Of a stretch of DNA of 64,000 bases, positions 38,549-48,081 are shown piece after piece (positions within the stretch are counted from its first letter, which is position 1; each line of letters starts with the position of its first letter). The DNA comes from Chromatiaceae bacterium (GTDB lineage: Bacteria; Pseudomonadota; Gammaproteobacteria; Chromatiales; Chromatiaceae): positions 1 through 64,000 of the forward strand of contig JAJDNF010000056.1 in assembly GCA_022340805.1 (NCBI GenBank), read 5' to 3'. The translations under genes and the position numbers were made by a program. Under the pieces are notes generated by a model that did no database searches, was not told where the DNA came from, and worked only from the letters and a program-made list of their open reading frames with translations.

Positions 38549-38951
38549 AATAGAGGTCCTTCACGATAGGATCGCCGGTAAATTCCTCGAGCTGCCGTTG
38601 CACGGCCATGAGCGCGGCCCTGCGCAGGCCCTCCTTGCCGTCGCGGGTCTTCAGTTGATTGCCGTCCTGACCGGCAATCAGCATTAAGATAGCGTGGCGC
38701 AGCGCCGGCGCATGCAGCTGGATCTTCGGCAGCTGCGAGGCGTGCTCGGTCATCAGCTGGATATCGCAGCGGATGTACTTTGGACCGCCGCTCAGGTTGC
38801 TGACGATCGAGGGGTTGAGCGCGTAATAGCCGGTTTCGATCGCGGGCTTTTCGTCTTCGGCGGCCTGGGCATTGCCGAACGCCAGGCACAGTGCGGCGAG
38901 CAGGACCGCCGTCCTGCTGACGATGCGTGGTTTTAGAGATGAAGCTTTCAT
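38526..38951 (-). CDS. FliL-like domain protein, exported
   Basis: A 141-residue protein with a hydrophobic N-terminus that reads as a signal peptide or anchor (SRTAVLLAALCLAFGNAQA) and a C-terminal FliL domain: KYIRCDIQLMTEHA, HAPALRHAILMLIAGQ, DGKEGLRRAALMAVQRQLEE and the ending VKDLYFTAYYVK. FliL associates with the flagellar motor stator; FliL-like paralogues are also found outside flagellar operons. No flagellar gene is near. An upstream open frame to 39164 is antisense to nagZ; ATG 38951 is the likely start. Confidence 0.8.
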   Translation of the reverse strand: MKASSLKPRIVSRTAVLLAALCLAFGNAQAAEDEKPAIETGYYALNPSIVSNLSGGPKYIRCDIQLMTEHASQLPKIQLHAPALRHAILMLIAGQDGNQLKTRDGKEGLRRAALMAVQRQLEEFTGDPIVKDLYFTAYYVK

Positions 38952-39008
38952 GAAGCGCTTTGAACTTATGTCGAATTTGCAGATTCCTGGCCGGCGGGGT
39001 CGCCTCTG

Positions 39009-40063
39009 ATGCTGCACGGCCCGGTGATGATCGACCTGCTCGGGACCGAACTCACTGTCGAGGACCGTGAGCTGCTGCTGCACCCGGCGACCGGTGGGGT
39101 GATCCTGTTTGCACGCAATTTTGCGTCCCCGCAACAGCTGTATCGGCTGGTCCAGGCGATTCATAAACTGCGTTCACCGCACCTGCTGATCGCTGTCGAC
39201 CAGGAGGGCGGACGGGTGCAACGTTTCCGCGAGGGCTTCACCCGCCTGCCGGCGGCGGCGAGTATTGCGCTGCGCTGCGGAAACGATCCGCGCGTAGCCC
39301 GCCGTGCCGCCCGCGAACTGGGCTGGCTGATGGCGGCCGAGCTACGCAGCGTCGGGGTGGATTTCAGCTTTGCACCGGTGCTCGACCTCGATCGCGGCTT
39401 GAGCGGCGTGATCGGCGACCGGGCGTTCGCGGCCTCGCCGGATCTGGTCGGGCAGCTCGCCGGTGCCTGGATGCGTGGCGCTCGCGAGGCGGGCATGATT
39501 AGTGTCGGCAAGCATTTCCCCGGGCACGGTGGGGTCACGGCCGATTCGCATCTCGATCTGCCGGTGGATGCGCGCGCACTGGAAGAGCTGATGCGCGACG
39601 ACATGCAGCCGTTCGCGCGGCTGATCGACAATGGGCTGGAGGGCATCATGCCGGCCCATGTGATCTACTCGTCGTGCGACAGCCAGCCGGCCGGGTTCTC
39701 ACGCTTCTGGCTGCATGATGTGCTGCGCGGTCGGCTCGGCTTCCAGGGCGTGATCTTCAGCGACGATCTGAGCATGGCTGCGGCCGAGTACGGCGGCTGT
39801 TACGCCGAACGGGCCCGCGCGGCACTGCAGGCAGGCTGCGATATGGTCCTGGTATGCAACAATCCGGCCGGGGCAGGCGAGGTCCTTGCGGAGCTGGAGG
39901 GGTATCACGATCCGGTTGCACAATCGCGCGCGGTGCGACTGCATGGACGACCGGCGCGACCGCTCGGACGCCTGCGCGAGGACCCGCGCTGGCAGCGCGC
40001 GGTGGAACTGGCCGGACAGCTCAGCGCCGAAACCAATCTGGCGCTCAATCTGGGTGAACCGTG

Positions 40064-40064
<1 letters not shown>
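39009..40064 (+). CDS. nagZ: beta-N-acetylhexosaminidase NagZ
   Basis: A 351-residue cytoplasmic glycoside hydrolase family 3 enzyme that removes GlcNAc from anhydro-muropeptides during wall recycling. Visible signatures: DQEGGRVQRFREGFTRLP, SFAPVLDLDRG, VIGDRAF, the catalytic KHFPGHGGVTADSH with its His/Asp dyad, and the nucleophile Asp in VIFSDDLSMAA. It releases the 1,6-anhydroMurNAc-peptide inducer of AmpR-type systems. It starts 57 bases from the FliL-like start on the other strand, and heads nagZ-hpt-mtnP-Sel1. Confidence 0.95.
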
Positions 40065-42055
<1,991 letters not shown>

Positions 42056-42101
42056 GTCATAATTCAGCGTCTCGTGTGGGACCGTGTGTAAAGGGGAGAT
42101 C

Positions 42102-42392
42102 ATGACAACGGCACAGCAAAGTACATCGGGCAGCGGCTGGTTTTCCAAACTGGTGGTCGTTCTTCTGCTCGGCCTCGCGATCGGACTGTACCTGCAGATC
42201 GTAATGGTCGACGGAAACCGCCAGGCCAACGAACCGGCGCCCCAGGCCAGCGAACCGGCGCCCCAGGCCAGCGTGCGGGTCGTTGAGAGCAACGCCACCG
42301 AGGCCGTAGCGGCCAAGCCGGGATTGCAGGATCTGCCTCAGGCCCAGATGGACCTTATCAAGCGCGTGTTCGCTCCCGAAACGCTGAACTGA
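42102..42392 (+). CDS. small membrane protein, unknown
   Basis: A 96-residue protein with one membrane helix (residues 17-36, LVVVLLLGLAIGLYLQIVM), a proline/alanine spacer made of two copies of EPAPQAS (encoded by an exact 21-base tandem repeat), and a C-terminal DLPQAQMDLIKRVFAPETLN. ATG 42102 is preceded by AAGGGGAG; a GTG at 42084 is less likely. I do not recognise a family. Position after the Sel1 gene and before the DUF4403 gene suggests an envelope role. Confidence 0.65.
   Translation: MTTAQQSTSGSGWFSKLVVVLLLGLAIGLYLQIVMVDGNRQANEPAPQASEPAPQASVRVVESNATEAVAAKPGLQDLPQAQMDLIKRVFAPETLN
42231..42272 (+). repeat. two exact tandem copies of a 21-base unit
   Basis: Copies at 42231-42251 and 42252-42272 begin GAACCGGCGCCCCAGGCCAG and add EPAPQAS twice to the small membrane protein. 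A recent in-frame duplication is likely, and copy number may vary between strains. Confidence 0.9.
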
Positions 42393-42649
42393 GCAGGCGC
42401 GGGTCGAGCGACGTGCGCCCGAACCGTTTCAAGGCATGGCGCTGCTGCGTTGCGATCTGGGCGGCGCGGGCAATGCCGCCCGGCACCACCTTTCGCGCGC
42501 CGCAGTCCTGATCCCAACGCTGGGCGTGGTCGCGCTCAGCAGCACCGCGTATTGCACCGTATCTGCCGTTATCCCGTGCAGCGCGACTTGCGCCGGACGC
42601 ACCCTACGTGAGTTGCAGGACATCCGGTCCGTATAGGCCTCGACAATAA
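42393..42649. other. 257-base intergenic region
   Basis: No convincing gene, hairpin terminator or promoter was seen. A 66-codon open frame at 42436-42636 has no ribosome binding site, no family resemblance and ordinary background composition. Confidence 0.5.
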
Positions 42650-44179
42650 GTGCCAAACCAAGCGAAGCGCTACACGAAGATCCTCGGTGCCGGGTCACTC
42701 CTGGCCCTCGCGGTCATCGCGCTTTGGGTCTACCTGCGGCCCTCCTTCGGGCCGGGTACGCATCTGGCGCCGCCACCGCCGGCACGCGGGCAGGCATCAC
42801 CAGCCCGGCCAACGGCATCGCTGTCCAGTGTGTTTCTGCCGCTGCATATCCCGATCGCGGCCCTGCGTGAGCGGCTGGAGCGCGAGGTCCCGCTCACCTT
42901 CCATGGCGAGGAGCGCGATCCGGTGCGCGATGCCGCCGTGGCCGACGATGCTCTCGCCTGGAACGCACGGCGAGGCCCGATACAGGTCGTCGCAGCACAG
43001 ACGGACCGGCTGGTGCTGAAGGCGGACGTGATCGGTGAGGCACGCATCCGGGGTGTGGTCCGTCCAGCCTCGGGCACACTCGGCAAGCTGTTGGGCGCGA
43101 TGGCGGGCAGCATCGCCGAGGTCCCGTTCAGTGCGCGCGCGGACGCGCTGGCGACGCTGACCGTCACGATCAGGCCGCGTCTGATGGCCGACTGGCGGGT
43201 GCAGCCAAATGCCACCGCCAAGCTCGATGTGCAGCGCGCCGAGGTGCCGGTGGCGGGTATCACCAGGGTTGATGTGCGACCACTGGTAAAAAAGGCCCTT
43301 GACCGGAAGCTGCGCGAGCAGCTGGACCTGCTCGAGCAGCGTGTCGCGCACGACGATCGCCTGCAACGGATGGCCACGCAGGCCTGGACGCAGATGCATC
43401 GTGTCGAGCAGTTGAGCAAGGACCCGGTGACCTGGCTGGTAGTCCGGCCTGTGCGAATCGCGGCTACACCGGTCGAGATTGGCAAACAGGCAATTCGTTT
43501 GGGCCTGGAGGTGCAGGCCGAGACGCAGCTTGTCGTGGCTGCGAACGCACCCGTCCAGTCGGTTCGACCGATGCCGGCGCTGACTGTTGCGGCCAGCAAG
43601 CCGGGCAGGTTGCGGCTCCAGGCAATGGGTATCGCCTCCTGGGATCGGCTAAACGCGGCGTTGGCGGAGCGCCTGGAAGGGCGTCGTCTGCAGGGCAGCG
43701 ACGGAACCGAGGTGCAGGTGCGCAGTGCCGAGCTGTCCCCCTGGGGCGACGGCATCCTGCTGAGTCTCGATATCGATGCCGAGCACGGCCGCTGGTACCA
43801 GGCCAGCGGTCGACTGTATCTGACCGCGCGCCCGCGCCTGGACGTTCAGGCGCAGCAGCTGTATCTCGATGATCTCGATTTCGCACTGGAGACCCGGGAT
43901 GCCCTCGCCACGCTGGCTCACTGGCTGCTCGAGCCGAGTATCGTCGAGGCCCTGCGCCAGAGCGCCTCGATCGATCTGTCGCCGTATGTCGAACGCGCCA
44001 GGGGTGCCGCGTCGGCCGCGCTGCACCAGTTCGTGGCACAGGCCCCCGACGGCCTCCAGCTGAGTGCGGATCTGCGCGAGATGCGCGTCGTCGGCGTCAC
44101 GGTCGCGGCCGAGAATCTGCAGATCGCCGTCGATGCCACGGCCGATCTGGCAGCTACCGTCACGCAGCTGAATTTTTGA
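42650..44179 (+). CDS. DUF4403 family protein, membrane-anchored
   Basis: A 509-residue protein with an N-terminal membrane helix (residues 11-28, ILGAGSLLALAVIALWVYL) and a long periplasmic part. Family hallmarks of DUF4403 are LPLHIPIAALRERLEREVP, the repeated beta-strand segments with RIRGVVRPASG, WRVQPNATAKLDV, and the C-terminal LYLTARPRLDVQAQQLYLDDL. The fold resembles lipid-binding BPI/TULIP-type proteins in general shape, but this is only an impression. Start GTG 42650. Function unknown; three lipoprotein genes follow. Confidence 0.75.
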   Translation: MPNQAKRYTKILGAGSLLALAVIALWVYLRPSFGPGTHLAPPPPARGQASPARPTASLSSVFLPLHIPIAALRERLEREVPLTFHGEERDPVRDAAVADDALAWNARRGPIQVVAAQTDRLVLKADVIGEARIRGVVRPASGTLGKLLGAMAGSIAEVPFSARADALATLTVTIRPRLMADWRVQPNATAKLDVQRAEVPVAGITRVDVRPLVKKALDRKLREQLDLLEQRVAHDDRLQRMATQAWTQMHRVEQLSKDPVTWLVVRPVRIAATPVEIGKQAIRLGLEVQAETQLVVAANAPVQSVRPMPALTVAASKPGRLRLQAMGIASWDRLNAALAERLEGRRLQGSDGTEVQVRSAELSPWGDGILLSLDIDAEHGRWYQASGRLYLTARPRLDVQAQQLYLDDLDFALETRDALATLAHWLLEPSIVEALRQSASIDLSPYVERARGAASAALHQFVAQAPDGLQLSADLREMRVVGVTVAAENLQIAVDATADLAATVTQLNF

Positions 44180-44246
44180 GCGCCGTTGGCTGTGGCAAGG
44201 CAAAGGCTAGACGGGACTTCGCAAGCGCTGCCGATTTGCGCATACT

Positions 44247-44315
44247 CACCCATCCATGTTTCTGAGCCGGAATTCAACGACAGTGTCCCGGGCGCCTGAT
44301 CAAGCTGGATGGGTG
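44247..44315. repeat. 10-base perfect inverted repeat in gap before lipoprotein cluster
   Basis: CACCCATCCA (44247-44256) and TGGATGGGTG (44306-44315) are exact complements with 49 bases between. It lies in the 190-base gap between the DUF4403 gene and the first LssY_C lipoprotein gene. It could be an operator pair or a long-loop RNA stem; no T-run follows. Confidence 0.4.
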
Positions 44316-44369
44316 TTGTAAGGTGCGATCCGGGCCGGCCGGTAAAGATAACGCAAGGACCAGTAGCGT

Positions 44370-45671
44370 TTGACATCGATCGCTAAATTTTCCCTGGCAT
44401 TGATTGGCGCGCTGATCCTGACGGTGGCAGGCGGCTGTGCCACGGTGGATGCGCCGGCGGATCGCACGGTCGTCGATTTCAAGGGGCGAGCGGTCTCGCA
44501 GCGTGACGGCAATGTACGGGTCTCGACCAGTGTGCTCTCGGCGGAGGAGAGCCGTGAGCTGTACGGTTTTCCGTTGGCGGAGAACGGTATCCAGCCGGTC
44601 TGGATCGAGGTTGAGAATGGCGACGAGCTTGCCTATTGGCTGTTGTCGCTGGGCCTTGATCCGAATTTTTTTCCGGCCTCTGAGGTCGCCGACCTGTATG
44701 CCCGGGACGGCCCGGGGGCAGCCGAGATCGAACAACGATTTCGGCAGCTCGCCTGGCGTAATCCCGTTCCGCCCGGTGCCACGGTCTCCGGTGTGGTCCT
44801 CACCAACCTCGACGAAGGGGTGAAGCTGGTCCAGCTCGATCTGGTGGCTGACGGTCGTATGAAGACCTTTGCATTGTTCAACTTTATCCCGGGATTCCGC
44901 GCCGACTTTGCGTCGAAAGAGACCCGGCTGGCCGATCTTTATCCGGCCGACGCAATCATCGATTACGCCACGGACGACAAGCTGCGAACCGCTCTTGAGC
45001 AGTTGCCCTGCTGCGTGACGAACAAAAGCGGCAGCCGCGACGGCGACCCGCTCAACCTGGTGATCATCGGCAGTGTTCAGGACGCCTTCCCGGCATTGGT
45101 GCGACGCGGCTGGCGCCCTACCGAGCAGACATGGTTCGGCTCGGTAACCAAGATGATGAGTTCGGCGCTGTTCGGTGAGCGCTACCGTTACGCACCGGTG
45201 AGCCCGCTTTACCTGTATGGACGACCGCAGGACCTGGCCATGCAAAAGGCGCGTGACAATATCCATCAGCGCAACCATCTCCGCTTGTGGCGCGCGCCGA
45301 TGCTGTATCGAGGAAAACAGGTGTGGGTAGGGCAGATCAGCCGCGACATCGGCAGCCGCCTGACGATCCACTCGCCCTATCTGACCACGCACAAGATCGA
45401 CCCGGACGTGGACGAGGCGCGCAGCGCGCTGACCGAGGACATGGCCTATTCGCAGAACCTGTCCGCGATCGGCCTGGTCGGTGGCGTCGGCGCGGCGCCC
45501 AAGTCCGCCCCACGCGGAAACCTGACCACCGATCCGTACTACACGGACGGGTTGCGCGTGGTGCTGATATTCGATGTCCGGCCGACATCTCTGGCCGACA
45601 TCGATGTTCTCCCCTGGGAGGGGCGACAGGGCGGCTTCGTTGAACAGTCGGTCAAACGGACGGCGCAATGA
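44370..45671 (+). CDS. LssY C-terminal domain lipoprotein (copy 1)
   Basis: A 433-residue lipoprotein with signal FSLALIGALILTVAGGC (lipidated Cys23). The N-terminal part holds VLSAEESRELYGFPLAENG and IQPVWIEVENGDELAYWLL; the C-terminal half is the LssY_C domain with DPLNLVIIGSVQDAFPALV, RGWRPTEQTWFGS, APVSPLYLYGRPQDLAMQK and HKIDPDVDEARSALTEDMAY. In Legionella LssY this domain is joined to DedA and PAP2 domains; here it stands alone at the envelope. Start TTG 44370 with AAGGA at 44355-44359. It overlaps a paralogue at its 3' end by four bases. Function not known. Confidence 0.72.
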   Translation: MTSIAKFSLALIGALILTVAGGCATVDAPADRTVVDFKGRAVSQRDGNVRVSTSVLSAEESRELYGFPLAENGIQPVWIEVENGDELAYWLLSLGLDPNFFPASEVADLYARDGPGAAEIEQRFRQLAWRNPVPPGATVSGVVLTNLDEGVKLVQLDLVADGRMKTFALFNFIPGFRADFASKETRLADLYPADAIIDYATDDKLRTALEQLPCCVTNKSGSRDGDPLNLVIIGSVQDAFPALVRRGWRPTEQTWFGSVTKMMSSALFGERYRYAPVSPLYLYGRPQDLAMQKARDNIHQRNHLRLWRAPMLYRGKQVWVGQISRDIGSRLTIHSPYLTTHKIDPDVDEARSALTEDMAYSQNLSAIGLVGGVGAAPKSAPRGNLTTDPYYTDGLRVVLIFDVRPTSLADIDVLPWEGRQGGFVEQSVKRTAQ

Positions 45672-46945
45672 AGGCAACGATCAACTTGGCCAAAGGGTAT
45701 ATGCAGAGACCTCGGCCAGGGATATCGGCTGCGCTGCTGCTCGCGGCCGCGCTGCTGGCATCCGCTTTGACTGGCTGCGCGACCTGGCATGCCCCGGACA
45801 AGTTCGACGACAGGCAGCTGCGTGTGCGCGCGGAAAGCGCCACGGTGCGCGATGTGAAGTTGAGCGCTGCGGTGCTCAGTGCCGAGGAAAGCCGGCGAAT
45901 CTTCGGCGCCGACGTCAATGGTGCCGGCATACAGCCGGTCTGGGTCGAGGTGGAAAATTCCACGTCCCACACCCTCTGGCTGCTGCGCGCTGGCACCGAT
46001 CCGGATTATTTTTCCCCGCTCGAGGTGGCGTGGTCTTTTCATACGCCGCTCGCAGGCGAGCGTAATGCGGCACTGGATGCGCATTTCGATGAACTCGCGT
46101 TGCAAAACCCGATACCACCGCGGACAACCCGAGCCGGCGTTATCTTCGCCACGCCGCACCATCAGACGAGACTGCTCAATGTCGACCTGCTCGGACAACG
46201 CCGGCTGATTCCGTTCACGCTTTTCCTGCCCGTCCCTGACGAAGACGAACCGGAGGATGGCAAGGTGGTTCAGATCATGGCGCGGCACGCCCGGTCGCAG
46301 GGGCCGGACTACCGGGACCTTGAGGCGCTGCGTGCGGCGCTGCAGGATGCGCCATGTTGTGCGGGCAGCGCGGACAACGGCCCGGGCGGCGATCCGGTCA
46401 ACGTCGTGCTGGTGGGAGAGATCGCAGACCTGGCGGCCGCGCTGGTGCGGCGCGGTTTTCGCGCCCAGATGAGCGAATCCGACCGTGAGCAACAGCTGTT
46501 TGGCCGCGCGCCGGACGTCGTCGTGCGCAAGGTGAGCCAGGGCGGTGCGCCTGCGTTCTGGCTGCGAGTCTGGCTGGCGCCGTTCCGGTACCACGGGCAG
46601 GCGGTGTTGCTGGGCCAGGCAGCTCGACCGGTGGGGGGGCGCTTCGCGGCGACCGCGCCCGAGGCACGCGAACTGCATCCCGATGTGGACGAGGCCAGGA
46701 ACCTGTTTATCCAGGACATGATGTATTCGGGGGGATTGGCCAGTTTGGGTTTCGTCACCGGCGTCGGCGCTCGACAGGCCGACCAGTCGGCGGGCGTGGG
46801 CTATTTCACGGATGGATTGCGCGCGGTGATGTTTCTGGTGACGCGTCCACTGACCTTGTCCGACCTCCAGCTTCTGGACTGGGTCCCTCTTCTGCGGGAC
46901 CGAACCGCCGATGCAGTAAAGGAGAACCGGCATGCCAAACCCTGA
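45668..46945 (+). CDS. LssY C-terminal domain lipoprotein (copy 2)
   Basis: A 425-residue paralogue of the preceding protein. Lipoprotein signal AALLLAAALLASALTGC (Cys37). Shared blocks are VLSAEESRRIFGADVNGAG, IQPVWVEVENSTSHTLWLL, DPVNVVLVGEIADLAAALV, RRGFRAQMSES and HPDVDEARNLFIQDMMYSG. The LYLYGRPQDLA block of copy 1 is replaced by LFGRAPDVVVRKVSQGG, so the copies have diverged in the centre of the domain. Starts in an ATGA overlap with copy 1 and overlaps the hydrolase gene by 14 bases. Confidence 0.72.
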   Translation: MKATINLAKGYMQRPRPGISAALLLAAALLASALTGCATWHAPDKFDDRQLRVRAESATVRDVKLSAAVLSAEESRRIFGADVNGAGIQPVWVEVENSTSHTLWLLRAGTDPDYFSPLEVAWSFHTPLAGERNAALDAHFDELALQNPIPPRTTRAGVIFATPHHQTRLLNVDLLGQRRLIPFTLFLPVPDEDEPEDGKVVQIMARHARSQGPDYRDLEALRAALQDAPCCAGSADNGPGGDPVNVVLVGEIADLAAALVRRGFRAQMSESDREQQLFGRAPDVVVRKVSQGGAPAFWLRVWLAPFRYHGQAVLLGQAARPVGGRFAATAPEARELHPDVDEARNLFIQDMMYSGGLASLGFVTGVGARQADQSAGVGYFTDGLRAVMFLVTRPLTLSDLQLLDWVPLLRDRTADAVKENRHAKP

Positions 46946-48059
46946 TCGCCAATGGGTGACGCGTCCGGCCCTTAGGCGCGGGCATGCCCTATTTGGCACG
47001 CTTGTGGTTGTTGCGGGACTGCTGGTCGGTGGTTGCTCTTCGAGGCCGTTGATCACGTATTCGGCCGAAACGCCGCCGCTGGCCCTGGTGCCTGCATCAC
47101 AGGCCGGGGTACAGGACAAGCGCGGCCGTTTCCGCGAGATCTTCTGTGCTGTCCTTGAAACCCGGGGCGCTTCGCTGCCCGACTACCGGCCCTGCGACGA
47201 GGCGCTGACCCGGGTCGGTGCAGAGCCGCCCGGTACCGGCGAAAGGGTCGACCTGGGGCAATCCACCCGCCACCTTGTTGCCGTGTTCGTCCCCGGGATC
47301 GGCTGGGACTGTTTCTCGGATTGGCTGGCGCCTGATGGTAGCGTGGCTGAGCACCTGCGCCATTTTGGCTATGACCAGGTAACACTGCAGGTGGACGGGC
47401 TGTCCAGCAGCGCCAATAACGCCCGCCAGATCCGTGATGCGATCCTGCAGATGGACCTGCCCGAAGACGACGCGCGTCTGGTGCTCATCGGCTACTCGAA
47501 AGGGGCGCCCGATATCCTCGAGGCCGTGGTGTCCTACCCGGAGATCCGGGCGCGGGTGGCGGCGGTGGTCAGTACGGCTGGTGCGATCGGCGGTTCCGCG
47601 CTGGCCAATGACGCGACGCAGTCGCAGCTTGGTCTGCTCAGGCACTGGCCAGGGGCCCAGTGTTCGCTCGGTGACGAGCGTGGGCTGGACAGCCTGCGCC
47701 CGGCGACGCGCAAGGCCTGGCTCGCGGACAATACCCTGCCCGACGATTTCCCGTACTACTCGCTGGTGACCTTCCCGCAGCCCGAGCGTATCTCCGCTGT
47801 GCTCAGATTGAGCTACAACAAGTTGGCCCAGTTGGATGCACGCAACGACGGCCAGCTGTTGTTCTATGACCAGGTGATCCCGCGCAGCACCCTGGTCGCT
47901 TACGTCAATGCCGATCATTGGGCACTGGCCGTGCCGATTGGTCGCACCCATGCTTTTTTGCGCAGCACCTTCGTGAATCACAATGACTTCCCGCGCGAGG
48001 CCATGTTGGAGGCGCTGCTGCGCTTCGTGGAGTCGGATCTGGCCGCACGCGCGAAGTGA
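46932..48059 (+). CDS. alpha/beta-hydrolase fold lipoprotein
   Basis: A 375-residue lipoprotein (signal LFGTLVVVAGLLVGGC, Cys35). The hydrolase core shows the oxyanion-region strand HLVAVFVPGIGWDCFSD and nucleophile Ser189 in LVLIGYSKGAPDILEAV (GxSxG type); the histidine of the triad is probably in YVNADHWALAVP. Family members are esterases or lipases; no close subfamily is recognised. AAGGAG lies before the ATG. It ends the three-gene lipoprotein run and converges with a large kinase gene 22 bases away. Confidence 0.75.
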   Translation: MPNPDRQWVTRPALRRGHALFGTLVVVAGLLVGGCSSRPLITYSAETPPLALVPASQAGVQDKRGRFREIFCAVLETRGASLPDYRPCDEALTRVGAEPPGTGERVDLGQSTRHLVAVFVPGIGWDCFSDWLAPDGSVAEHLRHFGYDQVTLQVDGLSSSANNARQIRDAILQMDLPEDDARLVLIGYSKGAPDILEAVVSYPEIRARVAAVVSTAGAIGGSALANDATQSQLGLLRHWPGAQCSLGDERGLDSLRPATRKAWLADNTLPDDFPYYSLVTFPQPERISAVLRLSYNKLAQLDARNDGQLLFYDQVIPRSTLVAYVNADHWALAVPIGRTHAFLRSTFVNHNDFPREAMLEALLRFVESDLAARAK

Positions 48060-48081
48060 TCCAGTCAGCCAGGCGCAGGAC

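Noticed and set aside
42436..42636. 66-codon open frame in the gap before the DUF4403 gene
   Set aside because: No ribosome binding site, membrane segment or recognisable motif; codon use looks like background.
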